Assembly: GCA_041853585.1 (NCBI GenBank)
Contig: JBGZSM010000061.1
Location: forward strand, 1 to 23,563
Reading direction: 5' to 3'
Length of the DNA stretch: 23,563 bases
Source: JAUNKE01 sp041853585
GTDB taxonomy: Bacteria; Bacillota; Clostridia; Peptostreptococcales; Filifactoraceae
The notes under the pieces: model-generated
What the model saw: only the letters and a program-made list of their open reading frames with translations
Told to the model about the DNA's origin: nothing
Databases searched by the model: none
In this document: positions 15,201 through 21,661 of the stretch, piece after piece
Numbering within the stretch: the first letter of the stretch is position 1
How the letters are laid out: the number at the start of each line of letters is the position of its first letter
Translations under genes and position numbers: made by a program

Positions 15201-17711
15201 TTATATAAATAAATTCATATTTGAATTGTCATTGTCCTCAAGCATCGTTGCCACGCCGCCGATTTCAATTCCGTCTATCAACTCTTCTTTTTTAATTCCC
15301 ATCACATCCATCGACATCTGACAGGCAGTGAGTTTCACTCCCGCATCTATGGCCTGCTGAATCAATTCCTCCAGCGAATATACATTCTGACTCTTCATCA
15401 CCGAGCGAATCATCGCCGATCCGGCACCGAGCATATTCATCTTGGATAATCCTAATCGCTTGCTCCCTCTCGGCATCATCCAGCCGAACATTTTAGAAAT
15501 GAAATCCTTTTGAGTTGGCACAGATTCGTTTTTGCGAAGAATATTCAGACCCCAGAAAGTGAAAAACATATTCACTTTATTCCCCATCGCCGCCGCTCCG
15601 TTGGCGATGATAAATGAGGCAATCGCTTTGTCCAAATCTCCGCTGAAAACAATCATCGTTTTCTCTTTGCAGGGAAGATTTTTTGAAGAACTGACGCTTA
15701 TCTCCTTATTGAGCTGTTTTTTTTTAATCATCGCATAGAATTTTCCTTCCTTGGAATTTCTTTCGATGAGTTCATTACCCGTACTGTTTGCCCAGCTGCT
15801 GATATCCGAGTAAAATCCCGGGTCGGTGGAAATGACTTGCAAAATTTCGCCATCTTCCATTTTTTCCAAAGCTCTGGACACTTCGACAATCGGTCCCGGA
15901 CAACAGAGTCCGCAAACATTGAGCTCGATTGTCTTATTCGTTGCTGAAGAGCCGTTAGTCGCCTGATGATTTGAAACATCGCTTGGCTCATTCGACTTTT
16001 TTGCGCCGGCAACTCCGCTGTCTTCAAATTTTTCAACCGCTGATTGATTGCCGCTTTCATAAAAATAGCTGTAGCTTCGATAGCCGCCCATCAGATTTTT
16101 CACTTGGAATCCATATTGCTTCAAAATACGACTCGCAATATATCCGCGCAATCCGATGGCACAGCTGACGATATATTTTTTGTTCTTGTCGAGCTCACCA
16201 ATTCTGTTTCGGATTTGTCCAAGCGGAACGGAAATCGAATTTGGAATATGTCCCATCTCACGCTCCATCGGCTCGCGCACATCGACAAGAACCGTATTTT
16301 CATCCAAATCAGCCAATTCTTCAACTCGTGCCACTTCAACCAATTCCTCCAGTTGGTTGACCGCCGTGTAGCCCGCCATATTCACCGGGTCTTTTGCGGA
16401 AGAATACGGAGGTGCATACGCTAACTCAAGCTCCGTCAAGTCATACACATCGGCACCCATTCGAAGGGAAGTCGCGAGCACATCGATTCTTTTGTCGACA
16501 CCGTCATATCCGACGATTTGGGCTCCGAATAATTTGCCGTCCTGTCCAAAGATGATTTTGATGACCATCGTGCCGGCGTCCGGATAATATCCCGCATGCG
16601 AATTGGAATGAGTGATGGTAATCTTATAGTCCTCACCGTATTTTTTGCCCATTCTCTGCAAAGTTTTTTCATTGGCACCGGTGCTTGCCACGGTCAAATC
16701 AAAAATTTTGGCAACGCTCGTTCCCTGTGCGCCCGAATATTTTTGGCGTTTTCCCAAAATCATATTGTCCGCCGCAATTCGTCCCTGCTTGTTCGCCGGT
16801 CCCGCCAAGGGCACCATGGTTTTATTCTTCAAAACGAAATCTTCAATCTGTGTAATATCGCCGACCGCATAGATGTTTTCATCATCCGTCTGCATATATT
16901 CATCCACCGCTACGCCGCCGCGCTCATTGAGTGTGAGTTTTGCATCTCGCGCCAACTCGCTGTTCGGACGAATACCGATTGACAAAATAACCAAGTCCGC
17001 CGGAACATTTCTTCCGTCTTCCAAAACGACTGTCGAACCGGATTCAAGATGCTCGATTTTTTGAACGCCATTCTCTACGATGAGATCAATTCCTTTTTCG
17101 CGAAGATGTCCATGCACAATTTGAGCCATATCATAATCTATCGGCGCCATGACCTGGTTCGCTTTTTCCACCACCGTTACGGCAATTCCACGATGCGCCA
17201 AGTTCTCCGCCATCTCCAATCCGATAAATCCTCCGCCGATTACGGTCGCCGTCTTCGGATTGTTTTGCTTGATATACTCATACACGCTGTCCGTATCGGG
17301 AATATTCCAAAGCGTAAATACATTCTTGCCGTCAAAACCTTCCACATTCGGCTTAATCGGCGTCGATCCCGTGGATAAAAGCAACTTGTCATAAGGAAGC
17401 TGATACACTTCGCCGTTTTTCAGATTTTTAACTTCCACCTTTTTATTGATACGATCAATCGCGATGACTTCACTTTGAACGCGCACATCCACATTGTATT
17501 TGTCCATAATCGCCTCCGGTGTCGAAACGAAAAGCGCTTCTCTTTGCGCAATCACACCGCCGATATAGTATGGAAGACCGCAGTTGGCAAAAGAAACATA
17601 CTCGCCACGCTCCAGCAAAATGATTTCCGCCTGCTCATCCAATCGTCTCATTCGTGCAATCGCTGTCGCACCACCGGCAACCCCTCCGACAATCACTATT
17701 TTTTTACTCAT
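15201..17711 (-). CDS. cdr: CoA-disulfide reductase / rhodanese / TusA / DsrE four-module sulfur protein
   Basis: An 836-residue cytoplasmic fusion. Residues 1-450 are an FAD/NAD(P)H disulfide reductase with FAD loop GGVAGG (9-14), nucleotide loop GGGFIG (159-164) and the single active cysteine Cys44 in FANCGLPYY, typical of CoA-disulfide, persulfide or polysulfide reductases. Residues 455-550 are a rhodanese with Cys517 in VSCAIGLRGY. Residues 595-665 are a TusA-like sulfur carrier with CGLCCPGPI (Cys603/604). Residues 683-836 are DsrE-like with Cys797 in LTACQMSMD. Together they suggest passing sulfane sulfur between cysteines and reducing it. The start at 17711 follows AGGAGGAGAAAA and overlaps the arsR stop by 8 nt. 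The frame extends to 17759 inside arsR without a better site. Exact substrate is unproven. Confidence 0.94.
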   Translation of the reverse strand: MSKKIVIVGGVAGGATAIARMRRLDEQAEIILLERGEYVSFANCGLPYYIGGVIAQREALFVSTPEAIMDKYNVDVRVQSEVIAIDRINKKVEVKNLKNGEVYQLPYDKLLLSTGSTPIKPNVEGFDGKNVFTLWNIPDTDSVYEYIKQNNPKTATVIGGGFIGLEMAENLAHRGIAVTVVEKANQVMAPIDYDMAQIVHGHLREKGIDLIVENGVQKIEHLESGSTVVLEDGRNVPADLVILSIGIRPNSELARDAKLTLNERGGVAVDEYMQTDDENIYAVGDITQIEDFVLKNKTMVPLAGPANKQGRIAADNMILGKRQKYSGAQGTSVAKIFDLTVASTGANEKTLQRMGKKYGEDYKITITHSNSHAGYYPDAGTMVIKIIFGQDGKLFGAQIVGYDGVDKRIDVLATSLRMGADVYDLTELELAYAPPYSSAKDPVNMAGYTAVNQLEELVEVARVEELADLDENTVLVDVREPMEREMGHIPNSISVPLGQIRNRIGELDKNKKYIVSCAIGLRGYIASRILKQYGFQVKNLMGGYRSYSYFYESGNQSAVEKFEDSGVAGAKKSNEPSDVSNHQATNGSSATNKTIELNVCGLCCPGPIVEVSRALEKMEDGEILQVISTDPGFYSDISSWANSTGNELIERNSKEGKFYAMIKKKQLNKEISVSSSKNLPCKEKTMIVFSGDLDKAIASFIIANGAAAMGNKVNMFFTFWGLNILRKNESVPTQKDFISKMFGWMMPRGSKRLGLSKMNMLGAGSAMIRSVMKSQNVYSLEELIQQAIDAGVKLTACQMSMDVMGIKKEELIDGIEIGGVATMLEDNDNSNMNLFI

Positions 17712-18036
17712 TTTTCTCCTCCTGAAATAAAGACTTGATAATCTCCTTGATATCTTCATCCACCACCGAATAGTAGCTTTCCAACCCCTGCTTTTTCACT
17801 TCGACAATTCCGAGGTCACGCATTTTGGATAGATGCTGCGACACGCTCGATTGAGAAATTCCCATGCAATTTGTAAAGTAGCCGACATTGCAAGAGCCGT
17901 TAAAATATAATTTTTTTACAATGCACAATCTCGCCGGATGCGAAATGGCTTTGAGAACATTCGCCAGTTGAATGATTCGCATATCCTCCGGACTTCTCGC
18001 TGCATTCTCGAAATCCTGCATATTTTTTTCGTCCAT
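17704..18036 (-). CDS. ArsR-family transcriptional repressor, probable thiol/sulfur or metal sensor
   Basis: A 110-residue winged-helix dimeric repressor. Residues 22-45 (IQLANVLKAISHPARLCIVKK) and the recognition helix SQSSVSQHLSKMRDLGIVE (61-79) are typical. Three cysteines (38, 49, 57) lie in or beside the helices where ArsR-family sensors bind metals or form persulfide/disulfide bonds. Given the coupled sulfur-transfer gene downstream, a reactive-sulfur sensor like SqrR/BigR is plausible, though the cysteine spacing differs from what I recall of those. AAAGGAG precedes the ATG. The gene shares an 8-nt overlap with the downstream fusion gene, and a palindromic operator lies across its promoter, implying autoregulation. 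Metal sensing cannot be excluded. Confidence 0.9.
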   Translation of the reverse strand: MDEKNMQDFENAARSPEDMRIIQLANVLKAISHPARLCIVKKLYFNGSCNVGYFTNCMGISQSSVSQHLSKMRDLGIVEVKKQGLESYYSVVDEDIKEIIKSLFQEEKNE

Positions 18037-18174
18037 AATGACTCCTTTATATGAAATCCAAAACGATGAGCAGAATCTTTTACATTATTCCGCAGCTTGC
18101 ACGCAGTTTTTCAGCATTCGGATTCCATTTTCAAAAATTTTCTCACCGCATCTGAATTTCAAATTACATTTCTA

Positions 18175-18200
18175 TATTATAATATTTGAATATAACAATA
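18175..18200 (-). promoter_or_regulatory. Candidate ArsR operator, 12-2-12 palindrome
   Basis: On the minus strand TATTGTTATATT, CA, AATATTATAATA form an inverted repeat with 10 of 12 positions paired. The left half begins with the -10 itself (TATTGT), so a bound repressor would block RNA polymerase. The 12-2-12 form matches classic ArsR/SmtB operators. The leader from here to the start codon is about 150 nt. Confidence 0.7.
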
Positions 18201-18223
18201 TTCCATCCCTCACAATTTGTCAA
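18195..18223 (-). promoter_or_regulatory. Promoter of the arsR-sulfur operon
   Basis: TTGACA (18223-18218), a 17-nt spacer and TATTGT (18200-18195) form a good sigma-A promoter. Its -10 lies inside the palindromic operator. Confidence 0.75.
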
Positions 18224-18241
18224 CATAAATTTTTTGCACAT

Positions 18242-18262
18242 AAAAAAAGAGCCGCAGCTCTT
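18242..18262 (-). terminator. Intrinsic terminator of an upstream transcript
   Basis: On the minus strand AAGAGC, loop TGCG, GCTCTT is a perfect 6-bp stem followed by more U residues (7 in a row counting the stem end). It lies 360 nt after the DNA-repair gene stop and just before the arsR promoter. It ends either that gene's transcript or an unrecognised short one from 18263-18600. Confidence 0.7.
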
Positions 18263-18621
18263 ATCATTTCTATTTGCAATCTTTTTTACAAATTTATATT
18301 TTTCCAATGTTCCATGCATGAAATCAACCGGGTCGACGGCTTTGTTGTGAATGATGCTCTCCATCACATTGCCGGAAAGTCCGCTGACAATCGCAGATTG
18401 GATTCTCCTTGTCATCCGCGAAATGAGCATGGCGCGCATTCACATTCCAATCGCTATTCGGAATTTCAGATATACCTTGGATTTCCACTCACGATTTGTA
18501 ATTTTTTCTTTGGGTTTTACATTATAAATTGGGATTGCAAACCGGAAGTTGCGATTTATAACATACTATATAATAGAAGAAACTCTTTTGCCAATCAAAA
18601 TTGCTTGAAAAGCATTTGAAA
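18263..18621 (-). other. Gene-free stretch with possible decayed coding remnant
   Basis: No convincing gene. In one minus frame, readable protein (INRNFRFAIPIYNV, later KFRIAIGM) hits a TGA near 18435 and then continues in the same frame as MRAMLISRMTRR, with SGLSGNVMESII further on. The frame then runs through the terminator and operator, so it is unlikely to be an intact gene. It could be a remnant of a small gene or chance. A weak hairpin TGCTT/AAGCA (18614-18602) right after the DNA-repair stop may act as a poor terminator. A TATAAT near 18523 lacks a -35. Confidence 0.3.
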
Positions 18622-19365
18622 TTACTTTTTCTTCTTCAAGCTTCTTTTGCCATGCTTTATAATCCATCGACAAGCGTCGCTGAGTTCCTTTGACTCCCAC
18701 TCTTGAACGATTTCATTCGCCAAAGCCGCATCATATTTATACAAATCATTCAGATTGTTTCCCACACTTTTTTGTACGAATTTCGAAGCATCATGACGAA
18801 GATTGGATAAGATTTTTTTGTATAAGACAAAATCCTGAATGCCCGCCGTCGTTTTGTTCGCCCAAGGCAATGCGATACGCAAGCCCTCCGACGCCAACCG
18901 ACGAACATGCACATTTTCATCCTCGCTCCACAGAAGCATCACCTGCATCGTTTGCTCATTGTTCTGCATCAAAAGCGGCCGAATCGCAAATTCCCCCGTA
19001 TGCCTTTTCGTAAACTCTTTTAGAAAATCATAAGTGATCTGCGGATTCGAACAGGCAAATCGAGTCACATATCGACTGATCGGCCAAAGCCACCAACCCT
19101 CCGTAAACATTCCCGTCTCCTGCTTCAGTTCATCACCCCAAATCTTTCGAAACAAAGCGATATTCCTCTCATAATCATCGCCCAATGTCGAAATCATCAA
19201 ATCCACATACATATCCTGTCGCTGCAAAAAAGATTCCTCACCCAAATTTTGAGCAGCCATTTCCACAAAACGCTCCGCCGGAAAACTTTCCTCCACCGAC
19301 AAAAACTTCTCCGCCATCATCTTAGCATAATCCAAATCATAATACTCCACCAATTTTTTCGCCAT
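18622..19365 (-). CDS. DNA alkylation repair protein, AlkC/AlkD-like HEAT-repeat glycosylase
   Basis: A 247-residue, all-helical protein. The run GWWLWPISRYVTRFACS (90-106), EFAIRPLLM (125-133), VRRLASEGLRIALPWA (154-169), VQKSVGNNLNDLYK (197-210) and WIIKHGKRSL (234-243) match my memory of the AlkC/AlkD superfamily, whose members remove N3- and N7-alkylated bases using a concave surface of HEAT-like repeats. The Trp-rich segment may contribute the aromatic cradle, but I cannot assign catalytic residues with certainty. Length fits the family (about 230-250). The tail is lysine-rich. AAAGGTGG precedes the ATG, and a promoter lies about 35 nt further upstream. It appears to be a single-gene unit. 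Confidence 0.82.
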   Translation of the reverse strand: MAKKLVEYYDLDYAKMMAEKFLSVEESFPAERFVEMAAQNLGEESFLQRQDMYVDLMISTLGDDYERNIALFRKIWGDELKQETGMFTEGWWLWPISRYVTRFACSNPQITYDFLKEFTKRHTGEFAIRPLLMQNNEQTMQVMLLWSEDENVHVRRLASEGLRIALPWANKTTAGIQDFVLYKKILSNLRHDASKFVQKSVGNNLNDLYKYDAALANEIVQEWESKELSDACRWIIKHGKRSLKKKK

Positions 19366-19399
19366 ACGACCACCTTTCCATACTTAACATCGACCTTCA

Positions 19400-19428
19400 A
19401 ATAAAAGTTCTTCCAAAACACTTGTCAA
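19400..19428 (-). promoter_or_regulatory. Promoter of the alkylation-repair gene
   Basis: TTGACA (19428-19423), 17-nt spacer, TTTATT (19405-19400). The -35 is perfect, the -10 is 4/6. It lies within a short degenerate tandem repeat. Confidence 0.6.
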
Positions 19429-19450
19429 AAAACAATTCTCCAAAAACAAT
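19409..19450 (-). repeat. Three degenerate 14-bp tandem repeats over a promoter
   Basis: Minus-strand units are ATTGTTTTTGGAGA, ATTGTTTTTTGACA and AGTGTTTTGGAAGA. The middle unit supplies the TTGACA -35 of the repair gene and the third fills the spacer. They may be regulator sites or simple slippage products. Confidence 0.55.
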
Positions 19451-19482
19451 TTTCGATAATAATTTTGCTATATACTACATCC

Positions 19483-19620
19483 CATTCCTACCACTTTAAT
19501 CTTCACTCTAGCGAGAGTTCTGCCGGATGATTTTTTTGAATGCAGAGATACAAAATCACCTTCACATTTTGGAACGGCCTCGGCATTCCTACCACTTTGA
19601 CTTTCACTTTAGCGAGAGTT
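19483..19620. repeat. Pair of 37-bp direct repeats
   Basis: 19483-19519 and 19584-19620 match at 33 of 37 positions. Both begin CATTCCTACCACTTT and end TAGCGAGAGTT, and are 101 bp apart. Weaker similarity continues beyond both (GGATGAT against GGAATGAT). The second copy runs into the structured element that follows. Confidence 0.8.
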
Positions 19621-19879
19621 ACGGAGGAATGATCTTGTGCGAGAATCGATGTATTTTCCACTAAGTGCACAAGCCGCGCTCAAAAAAATTCTGCTCGAGC
19701 AAAGCGAGTTAATTTTTTTGGCTTGAAGCGGGTGGCAAAAATACCCGATTCTCAAACCGAATCATTCCGTAGTAACTCAAGTGTCTTTTTTGAGAACGCT
19801 CGAAGGTTTCGAGTGCGCGAATTCAATTTTTCAAAAAGCATTTCTCTGACAGTGATTTTGTATCACGCTCTCTACATTC
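19538..19879. repeat. Long inverted arms flanking the structured element
   Basis: GATACAAAATCAC at 19547-19559 recurs inverted at 19852-19864, a perfect 13-bp match. With gaps it extends: GAATGCAGAGA before the left arm corresponds to GAATGTAGAGA on the minus strand of the right arm. The arms enclose about 290 bp that includes the nested stems of the element at 19605-19791. Confidence 0.65.
19605..19791. other. Nested inverted-repeat element: structured RNA or MITE-like repeat
   Basis: Stems, outside in: CACTT/AAGTG (19605-09, 19779-83), GAGTTAC/GTAACTC (19616-22, 19772-78), GGAATGAT/ATCATTCC (19626-33, 19761-68), GAGAATCG/CGATTCTC (19641-48, 19746-53), then an inner hairpin AAGCC with AAAAAAATT paired to AATTTTTTTGGCTT (19671-19724) enclosing CTCG/CGAG. 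A second small hairpin CGGGT/ACCCG (19729-19747) and a CTTGTGC/GCACAAG pairing (19634-40, 19667-73) compete with the GAGAATCG stem. On the plus strand the outer stem is followed at once by TCTTTTTT (19784-19791), as in an intrinsic terminator. A further hairpin CTCGAA/TTCGAG lies at 19799-19813. No ORF of note is inside. I cannot tell RNA from a mobile repeat. Confidence 0.65.
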
Positions 19880-19882
19880 CAA

Positions 19883-21661
19883 TCACCCAACAGTCACTTG
19901 AGCGCTGTTTTGTGTTTGATACATCTCATAGTACTTCCCTTTTTTCGCAATCAGCTCCTCATGATTGCCCTGCTCAATCACGCTGCCCTTCTCCAACAAA
20001 TAAATTCTGTCCGCATTGCGGATCGTTGACAGCCGATGCGCAATCACAAAGGTCGTTCTGCCCTGCATCAAAACATTCATCGCGCTTTGAATAATCTGCT
20101 CCGTCTCCGAATCCACCGAGCTCGTCGCCTCGTCCAAAATCAAAATTCTCGGATTCTGCGCTAGTGCTCTTGCAAAAGAAATCAACTGACGCTGACCGGA
20201 AGAAAGCGTCGCTCCACGCTCCACCACCTTCTCATCGATTCCGTCCTTGAGATTTCGCGTGACAACATCGCCGCCGACCATTTGCAAAGCGCGCTCCGCC
20301 GTTTCTCTGCTGATATTCGGCTTGTCCAAAGTGATATTGCTGAGCACCGTTCCCGTAAACAGATACGGCTCTTGCAAAACGATGCCCATCTGGTCGCGAA
20401 TCGCCTGCTCCGGCAAGTCCGCCAAATCCATTCCGTCCACCGTAATCTTTCCATGCTGCGGCGAATAAAATTTGAGCAACAGATTCATAATTGAGCTTTT
20501 GCCCGAACCGGTATGCCCTACCAACGCAATCGTCTGCCCCTTCTCCGCTTTGAGATTGATATTCTTGAGTACATATTCATCTTCTTTATAATAAAAACTC
20601 ACATCGCCGAATTCGACCCTGCCTTCGATTTGAGGTAATCGCTCGGAGCTGATGTCCTTCCCTTCTTTGTCAATCATTTCAAAAACTTGAGTCGATGCCG
20701 CGCTGGAGCGCGATAAATCATTCATCTGCTCCATCACCACATGAATATGCGTAAATAAAAGCGCCACATAATCCACATAGATATACAACATCCCCGTTGT
20801 CGTGACCGCATTGTTTTTGACCACTTGATTTCCGAAGTAGTAAATCATAATCATAAATACGATATTCTTAAAAGCGCCCACCATATTGTAAGAGGTCGTC
20901 ACATTCAATCGGAGCATTTTCATTCTTTCTTCATATCGCTCCCGAGCGGTTTTGTCGTATTGTTCTTCCACCTTCTTCTGCCCGTTGAAAGCCTGAATAA
21001 TTCGAATACCTTGCACCGTTTCCGTCAGCTCGCCGTTTAACTGGCTCAATTTTCTTCGAATGATGCCGTTGTGCCAATTCGCTTTTCGAAGATAAAGGCT
21101 GAAAACAACATAGAGCGACGGAACGATGATAAAAAGCATCCATCCGAGCATCGGCTGAATCGTAAACAAGGCGGCATATATTCCGATAATGTAGAGCGAA
21201 CTGGTTACAATTTTCCCCAGCACCTTGACATAAAGTGCCTGAACCGCTCCCGTATCATTCGTAATTTTAGAGACGATGCTGCCCGCCGGCATATTGTCGA
21301 AAAACGAAATGCCGATTCGCTGGATATTTTCAAAAATCTGCATCCGCATTCTTTTGATGACTTTCATCGCCATAATCTGCAATTGAATTCCGCTGACATA
21401 TTGAAGCAATACGCCGCAAAAATTCGCAACGAAGTAAAGTGCAAGCCATCCCAAAATCGCTTTTTGATTGATGACCGCCTGCTTGAGCTCTATATCAAAA
21501 ATTTTGCGAACCGCAAAAGGCGCGAGCAGCTCAAATCCGATGGCGACTATCAGAAACAGCAATCCGAGTGCCAGATGAGAAGGAAATTGAAGCGCATAGC
21601 CGATTAAACGAAAGATGTCTTCTTTGGTAATCTTGCGCTGATTTTTTTCATTATTCGTCAT
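19883..21661 (-). CDS. Heterodimeric ABC multidrug-type exporter, second subunit
   Basis: A 592-residue permease-ATPase. Six membrane segments lie within residues 18-310. The ATPase has Walker A GHTGSGKSS (382-390), Gln430 in VLQEPYLF, signature LSSGQ (486-490), Walker B ILILDEATSSVD with catalytic Glu511, and His542 in IAHRLS. The signature has Ser for Gly (LSSGQ, not LSGGQ), the altered half of a degenerate site in heterodimers. The start at 21661 follows GGAAGGAGACGGCG and overlaps the previous stop by 11 nt, so the two subunits are translationally coupled; the frame extends to 21787 inside the neighbour without a better site. Relatives are YheH, BmrD, LmrD and TM288. Substrate unknown, probably drugs or lipids. 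Confidence 0.93.
   Translation of the reverse strand: MTNNEKNQRKITKEDIFRLIGYALQFPSHLALGLLFLIVAIGFELLAPFAVRKIFDIELKQAVINQKAILGWLALYFVANFCGVLLQYVSGIQLQIMAMKVIKRMRMQIFENIQRIGISFFDNMPAGSIVSKITNDTGAVQALYVKVLGKIVTSSLYIIGIYAALFTIQPMLGWMLFIIVPSLYVVFSLYLRKANWHNGIIRRKLSQLNGELTETVQGIRIIQAFNGQKKVEEQYDKTARERYEERMKMLRLNVTTSYNMVGAFKNIVFMIMIYYFGNQVVKNNAVTTTGMLYIYVDYVALLFTHIHVVMEQMNDLSRSSAASTQVFEMIDKEGKDISSERLPQIEGRVEFGDVSFYYKEDEYVLKNINLKAEKGQTIALVGHTGSGKSSIMNLLLKFYSPQHGKITVDGMDLADLPEQAIRDQMGIVLQEPYLFTGTVLSNITLDKPNISRETAERALQMVGGDVVTRNLKDGIDEKVVERGATLSSGQRQLISFARALAQNPRILILDEATSSVDSETEQIIQSAMNVLMQGRTTFVIAHRLSTIRNADRIYLLEKGSVIEQGNHEELIAKKGKYYEMYQTQNSAQVTVG

Noticed and set aside
18164..18439. 91-residue minus-strand ORF
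   Set aside because: It runs through an intrinsic terminator, the arsR promoter and the operator, and has no good ribosome binding site.
18432..18440. TGA within a continuing frame, as a possible selenocysteine codon
   Set aside because: No recognised selenoprotein motif surrounds it and the continuing frame crosses regulatory sites; decay or chance is simpler.
17972..18619. 215-residue plus-strand ORF across the intergenic region
   Set aside because: It overlaps the start of arsR and its promoter on the opposite strand, has no ribosome binding site and no recognisable domain.
19799..19813. CTCGAA/TTCGAG hairpin as terminator of the ABC operon
   Set aside because: No U tract follows it on either strand; it may still be part of the repeat element.
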